This document shows positions 45,897-56,700 of a stretch of 64,000 nt of DNA, in pieces. A program made the translations under genes and the position numbers. The first letter of the stretch is position 1. Each line of letters starts with the position of its first letter. This stretch comes from Vigna angularis (Eukaryota > Streptophyta > Magnoliopsida > Fabales > Fabaceae), in the NCBI RefSeq assembly GCF_016808095.1, contig NC_068973.1, positions 24,594,077 through 24,658,076 on the forward strand. Reading direction: 5' to 3'. The notes below the pieces were generated by a model that worked only from the letters and a program-made list of their open reading frames with translations, did no database searches and was not told where the DNA came from.

Positions 45897-47489
45897 GGTT
45901 TAATTATTTTCGAGGTCCTTATTTATGCACAAACGTCTCAAATAGGTCCTTCTATTATTCGTTATCTGAACTAGGTCCCTATTCGTGTAAAATTGATTCA
46001 ATTGCAATTTTACTGTCAATTTGAGTGAACGACAAGATTATAGTCACATGACATGCTTTGCAAATCTGAACCATGTGGCAGAGTTAGGTCGCATTACGTG
46101 ATATAATATGTTTTAGTTGGTGGCAGTATGTGGAATTTAGTTATTTTAAGTTTTAAAAAACTAAAATTTAATTCAAATAAAACATATTCTGCTAAATTAG
46201 GGATTTTTTACATAGAATCAAGTAGTGAAAGTAGGGTTTGAGTGGGTTATTTCTTTTCGTTCCAAATTCAGGTTCATTCAATCAAATTAGTTTTCCATCA
46301 ATAAGATTAGGGTTTCGTTGGAGGATTTTATCGTCATCTATCAAATGTTGTTCGCTAGAATCACCAAGTTGTTGGAGGTGAATCAAGTGAAAGGTTAGTA
46401 AATGTGGCTTTGATTATGGAAGCAAATTGATGGCATGATCAAAGGAAACGTGATTTGCTCCGATTGAGTCTCGTACATGCTTACAACGCCACCCAAATCG
46501 CAAAGTCACTGCAAGCCGTCGTAGAGCACCGCTGCGATTTGTTCAACCTTCATAAAATCGCGAGAATCGCGCAAGCAACCACACCTTTAACCACAAATCG
46601 TCATCCCCGCGTCTTCACCTACAAATGCATAAAAATCCCCAAATAGAAACAACAAACCCAAATTGTCACCGCCGTGAACCCTGATTGCGTCTCATGAACC
46701 AGATTTGTTTCCTTCATCATCTTCAAGCACCCAAATCGCGATTCAAGACCTGTAATCAGAAAACACCACCCAGTCTGTGAATTCATCTTCTCCGCGAGTT
46801 GAAACTACAAGAAGCCATCCCCAATTCGCAAATTCTCCATCACGTCTTCACGCATCAATTTCTTCGAGTCATGAACCTGCAATTTTGTACAACAAGGGAA
46901 GTCATCAAAATGTTAATACCATTGTGTTGCTATGTGCTTCCATATGAAAGGGGTGAAACCCTATTTGCATTAGCAATCACAAAGAGAGAAAAGTCATAGG
47001 AGCAAGTTTTCCCCAATTCGAAAACCCTAATTTTTGGGTCAAAAAGGGGTTGTCACATGTCAAGCCTTCATTGGTGCGATCCACTACATGTGGAAGAACA
47101 ACATGAATGGTCCTTTGAAATCCTCTTCAAAGAAGAAGAAATACATTCACCATCCAAGCACCCGCATCGTAGAAGAACAACTTTGAACACCTCAAGCACC
47201 CTTTTTAATTAGGGATTTTTGCAAATTAGCAATTTAATGAAATCCCAATTTTTTTTCATTTCAAAATTACAAAACCTACATCACTAACACCCCCAATGTG
47301 CCACATGGTTCATATTTGCAAAGTTAGCATACCACGTGATTGCAATCTTAATGTCGTTCACTTAAATTGACGGCAAGGGTGCAATTGAATCAATTTTACA
47401 CAAATAGGGACCTAATTCAGATAACGAATAATAGAATGACATATTTGAGACGTTTTTGCATAAATAGGGACCTCAAAAATTATTAAACC
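45897..47489. mobile_element. Mutator-like (MULE) element with TIRs of about 200 bp and perfect 9-bp target duplication
   Basis: The ends GGTTTAATTATTTTCGAGGTCC and the reverse complement GGTTTAATAATTTTTGAGGTCC pair over about 45897-46085 and 47286-47489 (AACGTCTCAAATA, CTATTATTCGTTATCTGAA and ATTGATTCAATTGCA recur). The flanking 9-mer TATAATCAA is identical at 45888-45896 and 47490-47498. The terminal 12 bases resemble those of the MULE at 11136-15160, so both belong to one superfamily group. The interior carries only short frames (46455-46646, 46799-46999) without transposase. It is non-autonomous. Confidence 0.92.
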
Positions 47490-47507
47490 TATAATCAATT
47501 CTCGATC

Positions 47508-47830
47508 CTATAAAGACTTAGTGAAAATACCTACTAACTCATGATCACTTGAATTGACAAACTCAGTCTTGATATCTCCAGATACAATCTTCTCTCGAAT
47601 GAAATGACAGTCAATCTCAATGTGTTTGGTCCTCTCATAAAACATCGGATTATAACTAATATGAAGAGTAGTTTGATGGTCACATATAAGTGCCATTTGA
47701 GTGACATCTCCAAATTTTAACTCTCTAAGCAATTGCTTAAGCCAAACAAGCTCACAAGTGGCTGAAGGCATAGCTCTATATTCTGCTTCTGCACTAGATC
47801 TTGCCACAACACTCTATTTCTTGCTTTTCC
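47508..47830 (-). pseudogene. Copia RNase H, C-terminal part
   Basis: The frame gives ARSSAEAEYRAMPSATCELVWLK, MALICDHQTTLHISYNPMFYERTKHIEID, and VNSSDHELVGIFTKSL, the standard end of copia RNase H. The AEAEYRA and CDHQ blocks (normally CDNQ) keep most active-site surroundings. The frame is open for 99 codons and stops just before the MULE target. Confidence 0.8.
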
Positions 47831-48900
47831 AAAAGATCAAGTTATCACCAATGGAGACACAATATCTTGATGTAGATCTTCTATCAAAAGGAGATCCAGC
47901 CCAATCAGCATTAGAATAACAAATCACTCTTGTATGGTTACTAGAATCATATAACAACCCTTTTTCCAAAAGATCCTTTAATGTACTTTAATATACGAAT
48001 AACTAAATTTCAATGATCTTTACATGGAGAATTAAGGAATTGGCTTACCACATTAACTACAAAGGAAATGTCAGGACGAGTAACTGTAAGATAATTCAAT
48101 TTTCCAACTAGTCTTCTATATTTCTCGGGATCTGATGTAGGCTCCCCTATTTTGGTAGAAGTTTAGTAGTAAGATCCATGGGTGTATCCACAAGTTTTGA
48201 ATTCATCAATCCAGTTTCCTCCAAAATATCCAATGCATATTTCCTTTGAGATATAACAATACCATCGTTGGATTGTGCCACCTCAATATCCAACAAATAT
48301 CTAAGTTAGTCAAGATCTTTGTTCTGAAAATGGTTATGACTATCACTACCTATAAGAATAATGTCATCAACATATACTATCAAGTAAACATATCCAACAC
48401 TCGAGTGACGGTAAAAGACTGAATGATCTACCTCACAACGAGTCATACCAAATTGTTCAACAACATTACTAAATTTTCCAAACCAGGTCCTAAGAGATTG
48501 TTTTAGGCCATATAAGGATTTGCGAAGACGACATATCAACCTAGAAGACTTCCCTTGAGCAACAAATCTTGGAGGTTGCTCCATATAAATCTCTTCTTGC
48601 AAATCTTCGTTAAGGAATGCATTTTTGACATCTAGTTGATAAAGAGGCCATTGCTGAATAGCTGTCATGGCAACAAACAAATGTCATCTTTGCCAATGGA
48701 GAAAAGTATCACCATAAACCAACCCAAAAATTTGTGTGTAACCTTTGACCACAAGACGAGCTTTGAAACGATCAATAGTTCCATCAAGACCAACTTTGAT
48801 AGCAAAAACCCATATGCAACCAACAACAAATTTTATACACGGTAATGGGACAAGCTCCCAAGTTCCATTAATCTGAAGAAAAATTAGTTCATCTAGCATG
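47831..48900 (-). pseudogene. Copia reverse transcriptase, broken
   Basis: 48899-48684 gives NGTWELVPLP, VFAIKVGLDGTIDRFKARLVVKGYTQ; 48680-48306 gives YQLDVKNAFLNEDLQEEIYMEQPP, RKSLYGLKQSLRTWFGKFSNVV and the active-site region YLIVYVDDIILIGSD, with YVDD intact. 48300-47840 holds the RT C-terminal part with stops. A frameshift near 48682 separates the first two pieces. The active-site block is the best preserved part. Confidence 0.8.
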
Positions 48901-48999
48901 ACCTAATGCCATCTAAGATGGGCTAAGGCATCAGTAACAAATTTTGGGATGATCACAGAAGAAATAGACGAAAGTCAGGTATAAAAAGGTGAAGATAGT

Positions 49000-49440
49000 T
49001 TATGATAACCTAAAGTAATATAATGTGGAGAAGGATTACAAGTAGAACGTATACCTTTTCGGAAGGCAATTGGAAGGGTAGACTCCGTTGTCCGAGTTGG
49101 AGGAGACAAGGTAGTTGGCACTTGAATTTAGTCACTTGGTAGTTGTTGAGAAACACTTGGTGAACTAGGTACAATTGGAAGAGCACAAACAACGGGAATA
49201 TTGATAGTGTTAGAAGAAGACATATCAGAAGATGAACGATCGTTAAAATAAAAGGAAAACTCATTGAAGGTGACATCTACATATATAAAATAACGATTAA
49301 GAGAGGGAGAAAAAATACAAAAACATGTAGACCCAAAAACTTATCAAGACCAGGACCAAAAATACATTTGTGTAATTGAGGAGCTAACTTATCAAGACCA
49401 GGACTAAAATTATGAACAAAACATGTAGACCTAAAAACTT
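49000..49440 (-). pseudogene. Copia integrase C-terminal remnant, core deleted, short internal duplication
   Basis: From 49440 leftwards one frame reads FRSTCFVHNFSPGLDKLAPQLHKCIF, then a second GPGLDKFLGLHVFV, then LNRYFIYVDVTFNEFSFYFND, the C-terminal end of a copia integrase. The repeated (S/G)PGLDK words show a duplication of about 90 bases (ACTTATCAAGACCAGGAC at 49339 and 49388). The zinc finger and catalytic core that should lie between protease and this point are absent. Confidence 0.65.
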
Positions 49441-50150
49441 TTAGAGGTAAGGGTGAAGGGGTTCATGAGGAAATAAGATAGAAGGTAACATAAGGTAAAG
49501 GATTTAAAGAGGACAAGGAAAACAAAGATTTGTTACCAGTAATGTGATTTGTGGCTCCCGAGTCAAGAACCCAAGAGCTAAGAGAAGAAGATGGACTCAG
49601 ACTAACAAAATATGTACATGTGTGTGCTAAAGATGTAGTGAAATTATAAGGTTGTTGATCCTTATACCATTTGAGAAATTTACTGAAAATAACAGAGTCA
49701 TCGGTAATATCAGATGAAGGAGGATCCCTAATAAGTGATTGTGAGGGAGGAACAGTCTGAAAAATAGTAGGATATATAGGAGGGTGACCATGTAATGCAT
49801 AACACTTGTCAATCGGCCACAATGGTTACACTTGAGACATCCTTTTATCGGTTTGCAAGAGTGATTACGATAATGACGTTGAGATGCCAACGTAGAGGAA
49901 ATATATGTATCATTGATGGGTTTACTAGGTACACGCAAAAGAGTGGAACAAGTACAAATCAAAGTGGAAACAACATGTGAACCCAAAATCTGATCATGAA
50001 TATGAGAATACTCATAAGTAAGGTCGTGCAATGCTAGTAGCATGAAGAACTTTGATCGTTGCTCTATTTCTTTGGTAGGAGTATAGGCCGGTGGCAATAA
50101 TTCATAAATTCATGAAAAAGAACATGAATTTTACCCATATAATCAATCAT
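49441..50150 (-). pseudogene. Copia gag end and protease, broken
   Basis: 50097-49627 holds gag sequence (EIEQRSKFFMLLALHDLTYEYSH) shifting into a CCHC-like RCKHCGHWG/CNHCGR region. 49822-49463 gives DKCYALHGHPP and the protease signature SWVLDSGATNHITGNKSLFS. The two frames overlap because of a frameshift. Confidence 0.7.
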
Positions 50151-50153
50151 AGA

Positions 50154-50345
50154 GTCTTGATGCCGAGGAGCAACAATATTGAGAATATCATGACAAACAC
50201 AATAAAGACATTGAGTATCATTGGTGTATAATAATTTGACGTGTTCCCAGTCTTGATGCTGAGGAGTAAAAATATTGAGAAGATCATGACAAACACCATA
50301 AAGACATTGAGTATCATTGGTGTATAATAATTTGGTGTGTTCCTA
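50154..50345 (-). repeat. 96-bp tandem duplication in gag region
   Basis: GTCTTGATGC..GAGGAG and the following ATCATGACAAACAC, AAAGACATTGAGTATCATTGG occur at 50154 and again at 50250 with few differences. Confidence 0.9.
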
Positions 50346-50875
50346 GATTTCAAAACATGTTTCGTAGGAACGAAAAATTTGTTTTAAAGAGGAATGAAGG
50401 GTACTTTTGAGAACAATGCATAATTGAGCATCAACTTTCAACCAATGGGTAACCGCAGCGGAATCAATAGTTGTCACGTTCTGAGTAATATGATCAAGAT
50501 ACCCCTGACTCTTAAGCCAAAGTTTAACGACTGATGTCCAAGTCGCATAATTAGTATAATCTAACTTATATCAATAGATAAATGCACATTGACATAGTTA
50601 GTATATATAGACGAGTCAGAACTCATGAACAAGCAAGAGAGTAAAAACCTAGAACTTAAAAGAGGCCCAATCAACACAATCAGGCCAGATTCAGATAGGG
50701 GGGGTCATGATGAGTCCAACAAAGACGGTCAACAACGAAGATAATGACACATGTGTTGTCACGAGCGATTAGAAAGTAATGTTATGATGACGGCGACAGC
50801 AACGACGACTCTAATGGCGATGACGGTTGTAGTGGATAAGGCCAACGAATAAAGAACCTTATGCTTTAAATATCA

Positions 50876-51052
50876 TGTTGAATATAGTAAAATCTGTGTA
50901 TAAGATTAATCTCTCTTGTGTTAAATATACACATAAAAACTTCTATTTATAATAGAAGAAATATGAGTTAAGTCTAAAATATAAATAAAATATAATAGAA
51001 AATTAATTAAAAATAAAAGATAAATATAAAATGAAGATAATATAGGTAACCA
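50876..51052 (-). repeat. 5' LTR of the third copia element, with decayed PBS beside it
   Basis: TGTTGAATATAG to GTAACCA. Directly inside, at 50875-50864 on the minus strand, TGATATTTAAAG could be a PBS derived from TGGTATCAGAGC by G to A and C to T changes. Confidence 0.7.
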
Positions 51053-52257
51053 AATATATAAAAGAACTATTTAATAAAATGAAGTTTATTTAATAAAACG
51101 AAAGTTTCGGTAACCAATAATATAAAATTTGTTGAGAAGGGTGATGGTTATATTTCCTTAGCATTGAAAAGGACGACATCCCAAAAAGTGTCATGAGGAG
51201 ACACCAGTCTTGTACAAGTGAGAAAATGATAACTTTTCTATAACTTTTTTAATTTATCTAGTGAGTTCCTGATGATATCTGTTGAGCATTGGCATGGCAA
51301 TGGTTAATAGTAAGATATATATATATGTTGATCATATATGATAGCAATAATTTTGAAAATGGTAGTTGAAGAAGGGACACGTAGTTGAAGGGCATGAAGT
51401 CACATTCAAATATAGAGCTATAGACAACTAACATAAGTGCCTCATTAATATCAAAAGCAACTAGAGCAGTCCATTTTTCACTTCTATTTCAGACATAGTG
51501 GCGGTGTAAATGCACGGAATATTTCGACAATCACACACTGCACAATACTTCACTTTCTCAAAACCCTTTAATTCCTAGCTAACAAAACTGTCATTCAATG
51601 AACATTCATGTGCTTCTCAAGCTCTTGCTAACCATTCGTTTTATTCCATATCTATTCACATTTCTTAATCTTCTTTCTGCCTGTTAGGAAATAATTAATT
51701 GACATATATTTCATCTAAAATACCTTTACTTCCAATTGCATTTTAGATTTTTATCTCTCTAACTTCTATCTTCCAACTAAACCATAAATTGCCATGTCTT
51801 ATTAATTCCCTATATTCAGAATTATATACATAGAAAAATAATTCATTAGATCTTTAATTCCCAAAACATCAATAGGTAGTATGAAAACAAGTATAAAAAC
51901 AAGCATAAACAATCAATATTTTTTTTATATTTTCATTCAATAAAAGATCCTCATCTATATAATTTTTAAACGATGTTATAAAAAAATTACACAATATTAT
52001 TTGCTTTCGAAGGAATTATAATTGTAGTCTTTACAAATTTTTTTAGACCTCAAAAATGTCATAACGGTAACAGATGTAAAAGCAATACTGACAAGTATCA
52101 TATAAATAAATAGGGAGACTAATATATTTAATATCACAACAGATATCTAATTTAGAAGAAAAATTTCTTTTACTTTGTTAGAGAACGGTTAAACCCGTGA
52201 AACTACAAGGCTCATATCTAACAAAAAAAAAACTCTTACCATTTTTTTATCAAAGAA

Positions 52258-52261
<4 letters not shown>

Positions 52262-52316
<55 letters not shown>
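52262..52316 (+). repeat. (AT)n microsatellite, interrupted
   Basis: AT repeats with one AAAT interruption. Confidence 0.95.
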
Positions 52317-52713
52317 ATATGTATGGACACCTACAGACCAATCATGTAGGAAATCAACTCCAAAAAAATCATAACTAGATAAATCCAATAGGCAAATACT
52401 CAACTGGGTCATTCAATCTAAATATTTGTTGAATAACAAAATAAAAACATGCTTAAATTTAGATCACAATTAAACCAACCCTAATACAGAAATAAGATAA
52501 AAAGATAAATAATTACATTTATTAAATATTTATAACTTAACTATAATAACTAACAGGTAATTGAAAACTAACTTTAGTATCTTTAACAGAACTCACTATT
52601 CAAATTTGGACTCTATCGAAAGAAAATCGATAAACCAGAAGAAAAAGAAAAACGGAATCAGGACAAGAGATTAGATTAAATTATGAAAATATGATTCTCG
52701 ACCTACGTACTGA

Positions 52714-52851
<138 letters not shown>

Positions 52852-53204
52852 TTTAAATGACAGGAAAACTTAAAAGAAAATCGTGATTTTTCTTTCTTTT
52901 TCTCCGCTTCTTTTCTCTTCAGTTAAACAGTAAACTGATACAAATTTTAAAATTTTATTTCCCTTGCTATTTTATTGCTTTCCAGTTTGTAAATGCGACC
53001 TGGATTTTAAATGTTTCACTGTAAATTGACCGGTGTTCTTTTATGTGAGCTACATTTTTAACTCTGCAACCGAACTGGTCGGATCAGGGAACCGTCTTAC
53101 CTTAGAATTTCAGCACTCACTGTAGGTTGTTGAGAGGGTCCTTGGAAAGTCGGAGAAGCATACTAGAAACAACTTTCAAGGGGTAGGGGGCAGGTGGTCA
53201 ACAC

Positions 53205-53312
53205 TTAGGTCTCTGAAATGACATCCAACCATGGCAGATAGTAACCATATCGTGGGCAAGGATTATACACTTGAGACAATGCAACATCGAAACCGACAGA
53301 TGCTGAGTCCAT
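53205..53312 (-). CDS. Short ORF downstream of the Coa1-like gene, doubtful
   Basis: A 35-codon frame (MDSASVGFDVALSQVYN then CPRYGYYLPWLDVISET) lies about 200 bases 3' of the Coa1-like stop codon, on the same strand. Its composition is more protein-like than the surroundings. It may be 3' UTR, a short downstream ORF or part of an unrecognised exon. Confidence 0.2.
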   Translation of the reverse strand: MDSASVGFDVALSQVYNPCPRYGYYLPWLDVISET

Positions 53313-53507
53313 TTCCAGTGCACGTTGATCCCTGTCAGCTTTATTTTCTCAACTTTGGTTCAGATAAACTTGGCCATATGTGGTACAAGGGTTTCTAAAT
53401 CTAGGGAAAACTCGAACTGATACAAAACAAAATGTGTTGTAAATAACATCAACTCCTGCTATCATATAGAAAATAAATCAGAAGAAAAACATCTGGAAAG
53501 CCTATTA

Positions 53508-53774
53508 CTAGGTGCCACTCTTTTCAAGCTTTTCAATTTCTTCACGCTGCTTTCTTTCATCCTCCAGGCGTTCTCTTTCAGCATCTTCCTCTTCCTCGAT
53601 CTCATCAAGAGCATCAAATTCCTTGGTTGCCGCCATTGCCTTCACTACAGGGTCTCTAAGCTCGGATATTAGCCCCCCACCAACTCTGTACTCGTTTTCA
53701 TCCCCAACTAGATACAACCGCTGGTCTGGACCAGAAGCCATGGGTACATCAACGGCGAGAAGCTTCATAGCATA
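53508..53774 (-). CDS. Coa1-like gene, exon 3
   Basis: Follows TTTATACGCAG and codes for residues 244-331 (YAMKLLAVDVP to EKLEKSGT, stop TAG). It continues the beta-strand pattern of exon 2 directly (NGQ then YAMKLL), which links it to the exon nearly 8 kb away. Confidence 0.85.
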   Translation of the reverse strand, partial: YAMKLLAVDVPMASGPDQRLYLVGDENEYRVGGGLISELRDPVVKAMAATKEFDALDEIEEEEDAERERLEDERKQREEIEKLEKSGT

Positions 53775-56700
53775 CTGCGTATAAACATAATGGGAAAGGT
53801 AAAGTAAGCAAGCATACCCTGAAACAACAAATATCTCTTTACATTTTACGTTTATTTTTCTCGAGAATAATTCTTGCTAATAATTACACCATAATAAATA
53901 TAGGGCTAACAAAAAAAGAGAATGGTTTTGTCAAGCATAAAAAAATTCTATTTGTTGGAAGTACATAGATAACAGATGGACACAACCACAAGCAACTACC
54001 TAAGGGGATGAAGCTAAAAGCTACGAGCTAGAGCTCAGTCGGAGGGGGACCAAAGTTGACCACTTCAAAATGTCATGCAGCCTCTCAACTTTTAAAATTT
54101 AGTATGGATTTTCTCTGATTTTTAATAATCACAAGTAACACTTCAAAGAAAACTGCTATCGTAATAAAAAAAAAGTTATTTGAAAAAAATTCTGAAGCTA
54201 AAATCTACTTCATATAAATAAGTTCTTCTATTTGAATTGAAAGTAAGCACTAAAATAAAAAAATTATGTCTCAATCATATTAAAAAATGAAATTGTAGGA
54301 CTAGAAGCCTGAAGGATATTGTTAGGAAACCCCAGAACAAATAATGAAATAAGAAGAAAAGATAATATAAGAAAGGATCATAGACCCTGTTGCATTGAAA
54401 TCAAGGCCAAAATCAGAAGGAATAACCTATTGTCCAGAGCTAGGCTCCTTAAGAGACCAAAACGGTACTCTCCACTCTATATTTTATCCAACAACCGAAT
54501 ACCCTCCCCACACACACTGTCCTAACAATATAAAGGTAATAACGAAAAAGTAAATCTTCCTAGGATCCTCCAATTCTCTCTCTCTAACTAATTTTGTCCA
54601 CCTGAGCCCCTTTATTTTGTTTTCTCCTGCTATAAACTTGTCCCCACTTCTTTTGCTCTTTTGTTTCTTTGTCCAATATATTGTGGCCCAACAGGTATTT
54701 AGGCTGTATCAATACCGCCCTCTTGAAAGATAGTCTTGTCCTCAAGACTAAAAGTTGGAAATTGGACCTTCATTGACATCTCATCCTCCCACGTTGCTTC
54801 TTCTGCTGTTTTTCCTAGCCAATGCACCAACCATTGGTTAACCCTTTCTCCCCCCTTGAGTATGCTTCTAGTAGCCAGCACTTTCTGGGGTAACCATACC
54901 TCTGATTGGTCCTCTTCTAGCCCTGTGGGCAGTCCTTCTGCTGTTTTATACTCCCCAATGGCCTTCTTGAGCAGCGAAACATGAAACACAGGGTGGATTT
55001 TTGAATTGGGTGGTAACTGCAACCGATAAGCTACCTCTCCGATCCTTTCAATGACTTCAAAAGGTCCGTAGTACCTTGCACTAAGCTTAGGACTAATGCG
55101 CAAAATAACTGAGTGTTGCCTGTGAGGTTTCAGTTTGAGAAACACCATGTCCCCTATCTCAAAACTTCTCTCCTTTCAATGTTTGTTTGCTTGTGCCTTC
55201 ATACGATCCTGGGAACGCACCAAGTGTCCCTTCAGCTGACGAATAGCTTCATCTCTATCAACTAATTCAAGCTGAACTGCCTCTACTTTCACCTCTCCTC
55301 TTACAACTGGAATAATCCTTGGAGGAGGCCTCCCATAAACTGCCTCAAAGGGTGTAGTTCCTATAGATTCATGGTAAGTGGTGTTCAACCACAATTCTGC
55401 CCACGACAGCCAATTAATCCACACTTTCGGTTGATCAGTGATGAAACAACGTAGGTATGTCTCCAGGCATCAATTGGTCACTTTCGTTTGACCATCGGTT
55501 TGTGGATGATACGCTGAACTCATCCTTAACTTAGTCCCCTGTAGCCTGAAAAATTCCCTCCAAAAAGCACTTATGAATGTAGGATCTCTGTCACTTACCA
55601 CTGATTTAGGTACCCCATGTAAGCGAACTACCTCTCTGATAAAAATCTCAGCGATGCTCTTAGCAATAAAAGGATGTTTTACTAGAATGAAATGGCTATA
55701 TTTTGTAAGTCTATCAACAACCACCAACACCGTATCAAATCCCTTGGATTTTGGTAAGTTTGTAATAAAATCTAAGCTTATGTCCTCCCAAACTTCTTTC
55801 GGAATTGGCATGGGTTGTAACAATCCTCCTGGGGCAGCAGTTATATATTTCTGACGTTGACATGTGTCACATTCTTGAACAAATTTCATGATATCCCCCT
55901 TCATCCCTTTCCAATATAAGTTCACCGTAGCCCGTCTATATGTTCGGTAGAAACCAGAATGTCCGGATTGGGGAGATGCATGCAACTCTTTCAACAATTC
56001 AGGAATCCAAGGTGATTGAGATGAAATGACTAACCTGCCTTTATACTGCAGTACACCTTGTTGATCGCTGAATTCTGTATACTTACCCTCAACTCTTCCC
56101 TCTTTCAGTGTTGTAATAATCTCCACCAGCTCCCCATCCTTATGCGCCTCATCAACTATTGCAGGATAATCCATCCAAATTGGCTCTGTGACCAGTTTTC
56201 TTAATGCTGCAGCGTCCTTACTCCGCGACAGTGCATCCGCACTTTTATTCTCACAACCCGGCTTGTACACTATTTCGAAGTTAGACCCCAATAACTTTGC
56301 TACCCAATTCTGTTGGCTCCCTGTTGTGATGCGCTGCTGCAATAGTTGTTTGAGGCTTCTATGATTAGAAAAAACCTTAAATTTTCGCCCCAGCAAATAT
56401 GGTCTCCAATGTTGGATGGATAGAACTACGGCCATCAATTCTTTCTCATACGCTGATTTGGACAGATTCTTTGGGCTTAAAGCCTTGCTATAGTAGGCGA
56501 TTGGTTGCCTGTCCTGCATCAGAATGGCCCCAACCCCAGTACCTGATGCATCACACTCAAGTTCAAATTCCTTCTCAAAGTTGGGCAAACAAAGACATGG
56601 AGCAGTTGTTATCAATCTCTTCAACTCATCAAAAGCTTTGTGGGCATTTTCATTCCAACTAAAGTTATCTTTCTTCGTCAATTCAGTTAAGGGGTGTGCC

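Larger units (their letters stand above)
45687..51052 (-). mobile_element. Third Ty1/copia element with short LTRs, degenerate and internally deleted
   Basis: The left (3') LTR 45687-45839 and right (5') LTR 50876-51052 share TGTTGAATAT, AGGATTAATCT/AGATTAATCT, TTATTTATAATAGAAGAAATATG and AAGATAATAT. Beside the left LTR, CTCTCCTCAAACTGG is the complement of a polypurine-type tract. The interior reads leftwards: decayed PBS, gag, protease, integrase C-terminus, RT and RNase H. The integrase core is missing. A MULE (45897-47489) has inserted between the end of pol and the 3' LTR. The outer flanks (TATTT and AATAT) do not form a clean duplication. Confidence 0.8.
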
